NCBI RefSeq assembly: GCF_003075035.1
Contig: NZ_QCZE01000001.1
Coordinates: 878,187-942,186 of the forward strand
Origin: Zobellella maritima
GTDB lineage: Bacteria > Pseudomonadota > Gammaproteobacteria > Enterobacterales > Aeromonadaceae
DNA length: 64,000 nt
Direction: 5' to 3'
The notes under the pieces: generated by a model
Told to the model about the DNA's origin: nothing
Seen by the model: the letters and a program-made list of their open reading frames with translations, nothing else
Databases searched by the model: none
Program-made: the position numbers and the translations under genes
In this document: piece after piece, positions 36,440 through 43,629 of the stretch
How positions within the stretch are numbered: the stretch's first letter is position 1
How the letters are laid out: each line of letters starts with the position of its first letter

Positions 36440-36521
36440 CTATCGGCGTGGTAGACTTCGCGCGCTTTTATCTGGCGGGAGTCGGTCGCAGCTTCCGCCC
36501 ATTACCTATAGAGAGAAAATT
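36440..36521 (+). promoter_or_regulatory. Possible L25 autoregulatory leader
   Basis: The short GC-rich leader before rplY contains self-complementary segments around TCTATCGGCG and GGCGGGAGTCGG. In other gamma-proteobacteria L25 binds its own mRNA leader. I did not match a defined covariance model, so this is a position-based suggestion. Confidence 0.25.
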
Positions 36522-36809
36522 ATGTCTTTTACATTCGAAGCTGAAATTCGTTCTGACCTGGGGAAAGGTGCGAGCCGCCGCCTGCGTCACGAAGATAAAG
36601 TACCTGCCATCCTGTACGGCGCCGGCCAGGAGCCTGTTGCCCTGTCTCTGGACCACAAAAAACTGAACACTGCTCAGGAAAGCGATAGCTTCTACAGCGA
36701 AGTGCTGACCCTGGTCATCAACGGTGAAGAAGTGAAGGCCAAGGTTCAAGATATCCAGCGTCACCCCTACAAGCCGAAACTGGCTCACCTGGACTTCGTT
36801 CGCGCCTAA
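36522..36809 (+). CDS. rplY: 50S ribosomal protein L25
   Basis: 95 residues, the short single-domain form (E. coli 94). It binds 5S rRNA. The motifs [24 protein letters not shown] and [21 protein letters not shown] are typical. The frame is open far upstream (to 36339), but the AGAGAGA site and family alignment fix the start at 36522. A strong terminator follows at 36832. Confidence 0.95.
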   Translation: MSFTFEAEIRSDLGKGASRRLRHEDKVPAILYGAGQEPVALSLDHKKLNTAQESDSFYSEVLTLVINGEEVKAKVQDIQRHPYKPKLAHLDFVRA

Positions 36810-36831
36810 TCGCAATCGAAACCGACGCATT

Positions 36832-36858
36832 AAAAAACCGCCGGAAGGCGGTTTTTTT
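36832..36858 (+). terminator. Terminator of rplY
   Basis: An 11-bp stem (36832-36842 with 36847-36857) with a GGAA loop is flanked by A6 and T7 runs. Confidence 0.9.
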
Positions 36859-37082
36859 GTGCCTTCTGGTCAAACCGTTTAACAATAATCGCTTGGGGGT
36901 TCTGCACTCCTGTACTATTTTTGCAATTGCCAGGCTCCGCCAGCCCGTCCAGAATAGTCGCATATGGAAACCAAAGCGGCAGGGGGTGATGGCCTGGAAC
37001 ATCGGGGCGGTAGCGTGTCTAAATAACTGTTCCTCATTGCGCTACAGAAATCAGGCTCGAACGCAGACCCGCCGCGCCAGCT
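36859..37082. other. Left border region of the accessory island
   Basis: No gene is supported. GC falls and codon character is lost here, between the rplY terminator and a degenerate ORF at 37083. The junction of the accessory DNA probably lies in this stretch, but I could not find direct repeats marking it. Confidence 0.35.
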
Positions 37083-37396
37083 GAATCTGACGAGTATGGC
37101 TTTCTGCAAACCATAGCTGCTCATGACCCGAATCTAGCGCTGGTAGCTGTGAGAACAGAAATCGATAAGGCAGTTCGGAAAGCAATTGCTGAATATTTTT
37201 ATCAAGAGGTATTCAGCAACTGACAGAGTAGGGTGTACTCTCCAAAAATGTAGCAAACGGACTGAGAGATTTTATTCAGTTAGGTAACCATGCTGCTCAT
37301 GGGGTAGAGGTTGAAGTTCAAGCTGCGGAGTATGTCATTGATAATGCAGGAAGAATTATAAAACCATTTAAAGAGCAGCTTGCCAATGCTGCTTAA
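37083..37396 (+). pseudogene. Frame-broken remnant of an unknown cassette ORF
   Basis: Two adjacent frames translate plausibly. Frame one, 37083-37223, contains DEYGFLQTIAAHDPNLALVA and RTEIDKAVRKAIAEYFY, then stops. A second frame, from about 37262 to the TAA at 37394-37396, gives LRDFIQLGNHAAHGVEVE and ends IIKPFKEQLANAA. Their acidic-helical character suits one original small protein split by indels; there is no start codon with an SD at the left end. The final TAA lies inside an attC-like R'' box, as in gene cassettes. The family is not recognised. Confidence 0.55.
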
Positions 37397-37468
37397 CAAG
37401 ACCAGTCAAAGGAACGCAAAAACCGCAGCTTTGCTCAGGTTTTCGTGCCCCTGCTGGTGGCATTATGC
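37391..37468 (+). other. attC-like recombination site 1
   Basis: 78 bp. R'' core GCTTAAC is at 37391-37397 and the R' core is at 37462-37468, reading ATTATGC (one base off GTTATGC). ACCAG (37401-37405) pairs with CTGGT (37453-37458 region), and AAAAACC pairs with GGTTTT further in, giving the imperfect cruciform expected of integron attC. It overlaps the stop codon of the preceding ORF. Confidence 0.55.
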
Positions 37469-37502
37469 ATTCCTTCAAATTCAGGTTTAAAAGGATAGAA
37501 AC

Positions 37503-38255
37503 ATGAGCACAGAAAAAGTGGCAATTATTACTGGTGGTGGGCGAGGAATTGGAGCTGCCACAGCGAGACTTTTTGCTCATCATGGCTTTGCGGTGTGCAT
37601 CAACTATAAATCCAATTCCGAGTCTGCCTCTCATTTAGCCGAAGATATTGGAGCAGATGGTGGAAAATGCATTACTGTTCAGGCTGATGTTTCCCAAGAA
37701 GCTGATGTGCTTCGTTTATTTGAAACCGTTGACCGAGAGTTGGGTACGATATCTGTGCTCGTAAACAACGCAGGAATTTTAAGGAAACAGATGCGTTTAG
37801 AGGAAATGAGTGCAGATAGAATTAATGAAATGCTTATAAATAACGTAACAAGCTACTTTTTGTGTAGTCGCGAGGCTGTCAAACGCATGTCCACTCGCCA
37901 TGGTGGTGTAGGAGGTGTTATTGTCAATGTTTCATCTGTGGCTGCTCGTTCTGGTTCTCCGAATGAATACATTGATTATGCCGCATCGAAAGGGGCGATA
38001 GACACATTAACAAAAGGCCTATCATTAGAGGTGGCGGCTGTAGGTGTTCGCGTAAACTGTGTTCGTCCGGGATTAATTTACACTGACATGCATGCAGACG
38101 GTGGTGAACCAGAGCGAATTGAAAGGTTAAAAGGCATAATCCCACTTCAAAGAGGTGGCTTACCCGAAGAGGTTGCAGAAGCAATTTATTGGTTAGCATC
38201 TGAGAAATCTTCATTTTCAACGGGTAATTTTTTGGATTTAGCCGGTGGCCTGTAA
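37503..38255 (+). CDS. Short-chain dehydrogenase/reductase
   Basis: 250 residues, a classical SDR. The NAD(P)-binding GGGRGIGAAT starts at residue 11 and NNAG follows. The catalytic Ser is in NVSSVAARSG, with YAASKG (Tyr near 159, Lys near 163) after it. The C-terminal NFLDLAGGL is typical of FabG/glucose-dehydrogenase-like members. Substrate unknown. The gene is much AT-richer than flanking core genes, a sign of transfer. An AAAGGATAG site precedes ATG. A hairpin with T-rich tail follows at 38275. Confidence 0.88.
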   Translation: MSTEKVAIITGGGRGIGAATARLFAHHGFAVCINYKSNSESASHLAEDIGADGGKCITVQADVSQEADVLRLFETVDRELGTISVLVNNAGILRKQMRLEEMSADRINEMLINNVTSYFLCSREAVKRMSTRHGGVGGVIVNVSSVAARSGSPNEYIDYAASKGAIDTLTKGLSLEVAAVGVRVNCVRPGLIYTDMHADGGEPERIERLKGIIPLQRGGLPEEVAEAIYWLASEKSSFSTGNFLDLAGGL

Positions 38256-38274
38256 TTAATCATCGATAAGAATA

Positions 38275-38300
38275 AGTGTCGTGAAGCCGACACTTTATCC
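38275..38300 (+). terminator. Hairpin after the SDR gene
   Basis: AAGTGTCG and CGACACTT pair around a TGAAGC loop, followed by TA. It lies about 20 bp past the SDR stop. Confidence 0.55.
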
Positions 38301-38386
38301 GGGGCTCAATTCGCCCGCTACGAGGGCGGGGGCCTCCGGATCGCTGTGGCCCTTACCCCAAACCTTAGGAACCCCGACAACCCACC

Positions 38387-38719
38387 ATGGACATACTCAA
38401 AATTCTTGGCCTTTTTGTGCTAACAGCGATTGCTGAAATTCTCGGATGCTATTTACCTTACCTATGGTTAAAACACGGTCACAGCGTGTGGTTATTGCTT
38501 CCGGCCGCTGTAAGTCTTGCGGTATTCGTGTGGCTACTCACGCTGCACCCTCATGCCGCTGGGCGAGTTTATGCGGGGTATGGCGGTGTCTATGTTAGCG
38601 TGGCGTTGCTTTGGCTTTGGGCTGTAGATTCCGTCCGCCCTACCGTTACTGATCTCGTCGGGGTAGGTGTATGTTTGCTTGGTATGCTCATCATTATGCT
38701 GGGGCCGCGGTATGCCTGA
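38387..38719 (+). CDS. YnfA family (UPF0060) membrane protein
   Basis: 110 residues and four membrane segments. The N-terminus [26 protein letters not shown] and [12 protein letters not shown] are UPF0060 signatures; the end, [12 protein letters not shown], is also typical. These proteins resemble small multidrug-resistance transporters, but transport has not been established for the family. It is common on accessory elements. The stop codon TGA lies in a second attC-like site. It is flanked upstream by GC-rich palindromic sequence (38299-38345). Confidence 0.88.
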   Translation: MDILKILGLFVLTAIAEILGCYLPYLWLKHGHSVWLLLPAAVSLAVFVWLLTLHPHAAGRVYAGYGGVYVSVALLWLWAVDSVRPTVTDLVGVGVCLLGMLIIMLGPRYA

Positions 38720-38769
38720 CAATGCAATGAACTTCGTGCCTTCGACGCCGGTTTATGCAGCCGTTAGCG
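38714..38769 (+). other. attC-like recombination site 2 (weak)
   Basis: 56 bp. The R''-like core GCCTGAC (38714-38720, one base off RYYYAAC) and GTTAGCG (38763-38769) bracket partly complementary TGCAATGAAC and GGTTTATGCA arms. It overlaps the YnfA stop codon. Length fits short attC sites, but the core boxes are imperfect. Confidence 0.4.
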
Positions 38770-38800
38770 TTCAAGCAAACAACCAGAGAGGCAGTAAATT

Positions 38801-39658
38801 ATGAACGATCCAGGCACGCCTATGTTCTGGCGAGATGAGCGTATGCCTTATGTGGAGCTTCGGAGGGTGGTGGACGGAAGAAAGGTCTGCTACGCCCCAC
38901 ACAGCCATACTCAATGGTCCCTGGGTGCCATAACCGAGGGCCAGAGCACGTTTCTGTACCGGGGCGATCGGGTTAAGGTCGGTGCAGGAACCTTGGTCAT
39001 TGTGAATCCTAACTGGGTTCATGCCTGTAATCCGATCGATAATCAGCCTTGGGGCTATCTGATGCTGTATATCGATACTGAATGGCTAACCAATTTGCGA
39101 TACGAGGCGGGCCTACTGGACACACCTTGTTGGCAGGATATCGCCACGGCCACCCTGTCTGATCACGAGTGCTATGCGGGTTATTGTCGGATGGTGGAAT
39201 GGTTACTGAGTTCGGATCGGGAGCTGCTGGAAAAGCAAACGGCGGTAGTGGAGTACCTGACCGCCTTGATGTACGCACTGTCAGACCAGGTGACGGCACC
39301 GCTCCCGAAGGTACCAGATAACTTGCAAGCGGTGGCTGATTACTTGCAGGCTCACGCAGCAATGGAGGTGTCTTTGGACACCTTGTGCGAGCGCTCCGGA
39401 TACAGCCCCGGGCATCTGATCCGCTGCTTTAAACATCACTTTGGTTTCACTCCACATGCGTATCTTATCAATTGTCGAGTCCAGGACGGACAACGGGAGC
39501 TGAAACGTGGCAAGCCTATTGCCGAAACTGCGGTGAATGTCGGGTTTGCCGACCAGCCGCATTTTCAACGTACCTTCAAGAAATTGCTGGCTGCCACACC
39601 CAAGCAGTACCGACAGTCATTACTCAATCAGCAGATAGATACAGCTGGTGGCAAGTAA
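38801..39658 (+). CDS. AraC-family transcriptional regulator
   Basis: 285 residues. The N-terminal cupin-like arm/sensor (HSHTQWSLGAITEGQSTFLYRG...VNPNWVHACNP) is of the AraC-binding type. The C-terminal double HTH runs from about residue 178 (SLDTLCERSGYSPGHLIRCFKHHFGFTPHAYLINCRVQ ... NVGFADQPHFQRTFKKLLAATPKQYR). The ligand may be an amino acid, since the convergent neighbour is a LysE exporter; AraC-LysE pairs of this kind are common. Its 3' end overlaps the LysE gene by 39 bp. Confidence 0.9.
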   Translation: MNDPGTPMFWRDERMPYVELRRVVDGRKVCYAPHSHTQWSLGAITEGQSTFLYRGDRVKVGAGTLVIVNPNWVHACNPIDNQPWGYLMLYIDTEWLTNLRYEAGLLDTPCWQDIATATLSDHECYAGYCRMVEWLLSSDRELLEKQTAVVEYLTALMYALSDQVTAPLPKVPDNLQAVADYLQAHAAMEVSLDTLCERSGYSPGHLIRCFKHHFGFTPHAYLINCRVQDGQRELKRGKPIAETAVNVGFADQPHFQRTFKKLLAATPKQYRQSLLNQQIDTAGGK

Positions 39659-40213
39659 CAGTGCGAGTGTCCGGTTCACTATAATCAGCACAATGGGGCG
39701 TTCAATGTACCGACGCAGGGAGACGCCAGCATAAACCCAGCAACTCAGTGACAACCAGCAGACCGGCATGTAGAGCATCGCAAATATAATGAGCTCACGT
39801 AAGTCGTGACCACTCGTGTAGGCGCCAATCCCCGAAGCTGAAGCCAGCCAGGCTTTGGGATTGAGCCATTGCATGATGGCACCGGTTGTAAAACCCGGTG
39901 CTTTGGGGGTGTCACCTTCTGGCAGGCGCCCGTCATCGCGAAACAGCTGAACACTGAGATAAAGCAAAAATGCGCCGCCGGCCCAGCGCAAGAGTGCATT
40001 GAACCCCGGCACAACCGTCAGCACAGAATAAAGCCCCAGACCTATGGTAACGAAAAGGGCGATGAAACCCAGGGTCGCGCCGGTGACGAAGATCAGTCCA
40101 TTGGAGAGGGGGTAGCGGGTGCCGCTGCTCAGACACACCAGATTTACGGGGCCGGGCGAAATGGACGCCGCTAGCGCAAATGCCGTCATGGGTAAAAGCA
40201 CTGATATTGTCAT
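39620..40213 (-). CDS. LysE-family exporter
   Basis: 197 residues and about six membrane segments. The N-terminus FALAASISPGPVNLVCLSSG and the MQWLNPKAWLASAS motif are family hallmarks. These proteins export amino acids or derivatives such as homoserine, threonine or lysine. It is transcribed towards the AraC gene, so regulation by AraC would need an operator near 40214-40260. Its closeness to the regulator makes export of the regulator's ligand likely. Confidence 0.87.
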   Translation of the reverse strand: MTISVLLPMTAFALAASISPGPVNLVCLSSGTRYPLSNGLIFVTGATLGFIALFVTIGLGLYSVLTVVPGFNALLRWAGGAFLLYLSVQLFRDDGRLPEGDTPKAPGFTTGAIMQWLNPKAWLASASGIGAYTSGHDLRELIIFAMLYMPVCWLSLSCWVYAGVSLRRYIERPIVLIIVNRTLALLLATSCIYLLIE

Positions 40214-40401
40214 ATTTTCCTCTTTGTTTTTGGCTCCTGCTGAAGTGTGTAATAGCGTCAGTGCGAAGTATTGAACAAAATTGCGGTGCTGCAGTTCGGT
40301 TGTGCCGGGCTCAGCGGCCGGATGATTTTTCGGAGAATGCTAACAAAGCGGTGTTTGCGGCGTTATGCTCAGGACTGGGCGCTTCTCGAACAAGGTGGAT
40401 A

Positions 40402-40608
40402 ATGAAACCTAAACTCACATCAGAGATAACATGCCCAAAGTGCGGGCACAGGGAGGTTGAGATAATGCTTGAGGATTCTTGTCAGTATTTTTATGAATGT
40501 AAGAAGTGCAACGTCGTGCTTAAGCCCAGGCATGGTGATTGTTGTGTATTTTGTTCTTACGGCGACACGCCCTGTCCCCCTGTTCAGCTTGATCAATCGT
40601 GCTGTTGA
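40402..40608 (+). CDS. GDCC-motif zinc-ribbon small protein
   Basis: 68 residues. Cysteine-rich: CPKCGH, CKKC, GDCCVFCSYGDTPCPPVQ and a final SCC. GDCCVFCSYG followed by PCPP is a recurrent motif of small proteins that are often encoded beside merF-like genes. The two C-x2-C pairs probably bind zinc; the CC pairs could bind soft metals. AAGGTGG precedes the ATG by 3-4 nt. It lies 4 bp before a merF-like gene, suggesting one unit. Its function is not established. Confidence 0.7.
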   Translation: MKPKLTSEITCPKCGHREVEIMLEDSCQYFYECKKCNVVLKPRHGDCCVFCSYGDTPCPPVQLDQSCC

Positions 40609-40612
40609 TTCT

Positions 40613-40810
40613 ATGAAGAATGGAAACCGGTTATTAAAGGTTGGTGTAATTGGGGGATCGATTACAGCGCTCTGCTGTTTCACTCCAGTTCTCGTTTGGT
40701 TGTTTGCGGCCCTTGGGATATCTGCATTAGTGGGTTACCTGGATTATGTGCTTTTAGCAGTGCTGGCTGTGTTTTTAGTTGTGTTGCTAATCGGTTTCAT
40801 CCAGCGCTGA
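40613..40810 (+). CDS. merF: MerF-like mercuric transport protein, C-terminally short
   Basis: 65 residues, against about 81 in plasmid MerF. The first membrane helix has the ALCCFTPVLVWLF vicinal cysteine pair used to carry Hg2+ across the inner membrane. The second helix is GYLDYVLLAVLAVFLVVLL. The C-terminal vicinal pair CC, present in MerF after IQRK, is absent because the frame stops right after IQR. No merR, merT, merP or merA is nearby, so mercury transport is uncertain. The neighbour is a GDCC zinc-ribbon protein. Confidence 0.7.
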   Translation: MKNGNRLLKVGVIGGSITALCCFTPVLVWLFAALGISALVGYLDYVLLAVLAVFLVVLLIGFIQR

Positions 40811-40839
40811 TACGGGAAATCAATATAACCAGTCGTTGC

Positions 40840-41199
40840 CGTTTATTACGGCCCTGGCGGGCTCCCCCGGAACGGTGTGCCGGCGGATTGCGCCTGCAAT
40901 GCGGCCGCTGAGGGTCATATGGCGCAGTTGACCATGAACATCTGAACCATCGATCAGTATGACCGGCATGGGAGCTAATCCGCACAGGTTGCTTGCGTAC
41001 CAGCGATACAGTGCCTACCGTTATGAACATTGCCCGGCAGGCGGTCGATACGCTTGATGGAGTGCTTGGCCGAGGCTTTACCACTGATGCCGCGACCCAG
41101 AGCAGAGAGATAGCGTATATCCCCCAGCAAGTTTGAGGTGGCCACCATGAGTGAAGTCAGCCGCTTTGTACGAGTTTCCGAGCAGGGCTGAGCCAGCAA
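40840..41199 (-). pseudogene. IS4-family transposase N-terminal remnant
   Basis: From 41199 a frame of 74 codons reads TSLMVATSNLLG-x8-LGRGISGKASAKHSIKRIDRLPGN, which is the characteristic N-terminus of IS4-type transposases (LGR-x7-KHxIKRxDRLLGN). It stops at 40975. A different frame then continues as LAPMPVILIDGSDVHGQLRH, the region containing the first catalytic Asp. The second frame ends near 40840 without the rest of the DDE core. Thus a frameshifted and 3'-deleted copy. No terminal inverted repeats were found. Confidence 0.6.
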
Positions 41200-41369
41200 T
41201 GACTACGTGAGTCCGTTGGACTATGAATCAGAGCTACGTGCAGCTGCTTGAAAATGTGTCCGGAAAACTGTTGCCAGATCAGTGCGCCTGCTCCCTTGAT
41301 TCCAAAGGGAATGATGAGGAGGGTCGCTAGAACGTTGCGTGACGTGACTCCCGGATGGAGGGGCTGTTT

Positions 41370-41732
41370 ATGAGTTTAACATTTGAGCCAGGAAAAAACA
41401 TTGCGATGAAAATTCCAGCGCACGAGTACGAAAATACCGTCCGCTTCTACCGAGATGTTTTGCGATTCAAAGAACTCACCGGAAGCGGCGACACCCCGAG
41501 GTTTGAGTTTGGCGACAAAGTGCTTTGGCTCGACTGCATGCCAGGTTTGAGTCAGTCTGAAATTTGGTTGGAAGTCATTACTAATGATATTGGTAAAGCT
41601 TCTGAATATCTTAAAGATAAAGGCTGTCACCGTAGGGACGAGATCGAGCCGCTTCCGAGTGGGTTAAAGGCGTTCTGGATATCCAGCCCATCGAATATCA
41701 TCCACCTGGTTGCAACCAGTGATGACACCTAA
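41370..41732 (+). CDS. VOC (glyoxalase/bleomycin-resistance fold) protein
   Basis: 120 residues. A single VOC module with YENTVRFYRDVLRFKEL near residue 20 and LWLDC in the middle. It continues with IWLEVITNDIGKASEYLKDKGCHRRDEIEPLPSGLKAFWISSPSNIIHLV. The family includes glyoxalases, dioxygenases and antibiotic-binding proteins; substrate cannot be told from this sequence. GGAGGGG lies 8 nt before ATG. The TAA stop lies inside an attC-like site, as in a gene cassette. Confidence 0.8.
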   Translation: MSLTFEPGKNIAMKIPAHEYENTVRFYRDVLRFKELTGSGDTPRFEFGDKVLWLDCMPGLSQSEIWLEVITNDIGKASEYLKDKGCHRRDEIEPLPSGLKAFWISSPSNIIHLVATSDDT

Positions 41733-41803
41733 CATAGCCATTAAATTCACTCACTGCGGTCGCCGGCGCTTGATTCTTGCACCGTTTATGATGGGCGTTA
41801 GCT
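41727..41803 (+). other. attC-like recombination site 3
   Basis: 77 bp. R'' ACCTAAC (41727-41733) fits RYYYAAC exactly and contains the stop codon of the VOC gene. R' GTTAGCT is at 41797-41803, preceded by GGC. Inner arms GCCAT and ATGGGC pair with one extra base, and CGGT pairs with ACCG around a GC-rich loop. This is the clearest attC candidate. Confidence 0.65.
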
Positions 41804-41854
41804 GTCCGAAATAACCCGATGCCCCCGATGAGTAATTTCTGGAGGAACTTCATA

Positions 41855-42910
41855 ATGGGTGACGATAAGCATTTCGAGGATCGTTTAATCCGTCATGCTG
41901 AGCAGATTCAACGGGATTCGGAACAAAGAATACTCGATAAAGCAAAAGAACAAAGTCTTGAGCAAATCGAGAGTTTAACTAAAAAATATAAAAGGTACGC
42001 AATGATATCGGTAGCGGCATTGGTTTTTTCACTCACGTTGGGGTTTCTCCCTAAAGAGACGATATATCGAACCGTAATCAAAGCCATATACCCGGATGAT
42101 GAAATATATAGCGATATCAAAGGCCATTTTGAGGGGGATGGGGTTTTCTCCGCCGCAGTTAAAAAGGCGCTTCCGCCCGAAGATATCTATGACGCAATCA
42201 AACCTCAATTTGAAAATGATGCCGTATTTACAGCTGCGGTAAAGAAATCTTACCCAACAACGGAAATCTATAGCAATGTAAAGGTGTTATTTCTACAAGA
42301 CAACCAGTTCAATGAGTTGCTATTTAACGATGAAACACTAGATAGCTTCCCAAGAATAAGGAATGAGATACCTGGGGAGGTATGGCAAACAGTCAAGGAG
42401 GGAAAAGCGGCTGACTATAAGCAGATGCTGGAAAATCCCGGTTTCTACAGGGCTTTGGCAGAGTATCACCAGGATCTCATCAAGCGCTTCGTGCAGCCGA
42501 ACTCCAACAGGCAAGCATTGATCGCTCAAATTATGGAGTTGGGGCGAATTCCTGCGAACGTAAAAATTTTAATGCCTGAAGAAGCCGCCAACAACACTCA
42601 AACAAAAAGGTGTCGACGAATGTTTAGCCACGAAAGCAAAATGGCAATATTGGTTATACCGGAAACCTTCGCAGAGCAGGATTACTCATGGTTTGACTGC
42701 AAGTATGGGCACCCTAAGATAGGTATTCGCATTGATTCTCTTGGTGAATCTCTCGATAACGTACAAATTGTCGAAGTGAGGAGAATGGGAAACTCGCCGG
42801 TCATCCGGTTGCTAGTATCCAAGAAAGTGGCTGAAGGCCTGAAGCTTCCTGGTGCTTCAGAGTTTGCGGCCAATGCGCCGGGTGAAATCCTAATTACCAG
42901 CGCGAAATAG
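41855..42910 (+). CDS. Unknown membrane-anchored protein with three internal repeats
   Basis: 351 residues from ATG 41855 (GGAGG 9 nt upstream); in-frame ATGs at 41819 and 41828 are possible. Residues about 5-45 form a charged, probably coiled-coil helix. A single membrane segment, YAMISVAALVFSLTLGFL, spans about 48-65. Then three tandem repeats of about 27-30 residues: EIYSDIKGHFEGDGVFSAAV, DIYDAIKPQFENDAVFTAAV and EIYSNVKVLFLQDNQF, each preceded by a proline. The C-terminal half (about 200-351) is a soluble domain of unknown fold. No family recognised. It follows an attC-like site, so it is probably a cassette gene. Confidence 0.65.
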   Translation: MGDDKHFEDRLIRHAEQIQRDSEQRILDKAKEQSLEQIESLTKKYKRYAMISVAALVFSLTLGFLPKETIYRTVIKAIYPDDEIYSDIKGHFEGDGVFSAAVKKALPPEDIYDAIKPQFENDAVFTAAVKKSYPTTEIYSNVKVLFLQDNQFNELLFNDETLDSFPRIRNEIPGEVWQTVKEGKAADYKQMLENPGFYRALAEYHQDLIKRFVQPNSNRQALIAQIMELGRIPANVKILMPEEAANNTQTKRCRRMFSHESKMAILVIPETFAEQDYSWFDCKYGHPKIGIRIDSLGESLDNVQIVEVRRMGNSPVIRLLVSKKVAEGLKLPGASEFAANAPGEILITSAK

Positions 42911-42914
42911 CAGC

Positions 42915-42976
42915 CGGTCCGACGGCCCAGCTTAAGTTTGCCGATACCGAATATGGCGTGTTCACCCGTCGGACCG
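42915..42976. repeat. 11-bp perfect inverted repeat after the unknown gene
   Basis: CGGTCCGACGG at 42915-42925 and its reverse complement at 42966-42976, separated by 40 nt. It lies between the stop of the unknown membrane protein and the 3' end of the convergent DUF2938 gene. No T-run follows. Confidence 0.55.
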
Positions 42977-42996
42977 CAGAGGTTGATACCGACCCG

Positions 42997-43488
42997 TTAC
43001 ATTGAATAAATAAGCTGTACCCCCAGGCCTGCCAGATACAGTCCAAGACCAAACACAGTATGAGCAACGAGGCTCTGCAGTCGAGCGGAGGCAGGTCGTG
43101 GTGTTCGAGAAGCGGCAATGCCGGCGCCCATGCCCGGTTGCATCAAGAGAAAGGGAGCCACTACTGTGCCAATGCCCACTGTGAGTGCGGGACCCATAGT
43201 AGGTTGCCGAACCCATTCGGGCCCCCAGATGACGATAAGAAAGGCCGCGAAGGCAATACCTGTAAGGTAATGAAATGTCCACCCCAAGATGTGTTCGCCA
43301 CGCACGGGAGCAGACGCAGAGATGGCGTTATGGCGAAAGCGCCCGTGAGTCATATAGGCTATCCAGCGGCCGACCAGCGCATAGTTCGGGGGGGGGATGC
43401 CGAACAGCGGTTTACGGGCAAATCCCCATAAGTCCATCACCACAGTAGCTCCCACCCCGATGAATACGGCGAATAACAGATTGTTCAT
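42997..43488 (-). CDS. DUF2938 family membrane protein
   Basis: 163 residues and about four to five hydrophobic segments. GVGATVVMDLWGFARKPLFGIPPPNYALVGRW and HILGWTFHYLTGIAFA are the DUF2938 pattern. The function is unknown. A GGAGAG site lies 4 nt before the ATG. The promoter at 43524-43554 has a 19-bp spacer and dyad typical of MerR-regulated genes; DUF2938 genes often have a MerR-type neighbour, but none is seen here. Confidence 0.85.
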   Translation of the reverse strand: MNNLLFAVFIGVGATVVMDLWGFARKPLFGIPPPNYALVGRWIAYMTHGRFRHNAISASAPVRGEHILGWTFHYLTGIAFAAFLIVIWGPEWVRQPTMGPALTVGIGTVVAPFLLMQPGMGAGIAASRTPRPASARLQSLVAHTVFGLGLYLAGLGVQLIYSM

Positions 43489-43523
43489 TTTGCTCTCCGA
43501 TTTTTTGATTTACACCGGGTGTT

Positions 43524-43554
43524 AGCCTACAACTTCAAGACGACTTTAAGTCAA
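43524..43554 (-). promoter_or_regulatory. MerR-type promoter/operator with 19-bp spacer
   Basis: Minus strand: TTGACT (43549-43554), a 19-nt spacer and TAGGCT (43524-43529). The spacer holds an inverted repeat, ACTTAAAGTC and GTCTTGAAGT (8 of 10 pairs). The over-long spacer with a dyad between -35 and -10 is the signature of MerR-family activated promoters. It drives the DUF2938 gene. Confidence 0.65.
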
Positions 43555-43629
43555 GGGGTTAGGGATAATGCCGATCGCCAAACGTTATGGCTTGCCGGCC
43601 TCGACACAAGGCACGCGTTACTGACCGCG

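Noticed and set aside
40338-40368. Possible extra attC: TGCTAAC ... GTTATGC ahead of the GDCC gene
   Set aside because: The core boxes are present but only 31 bp long overall, too short for a foldable site. It may be a deletion remnant, so it was not called.
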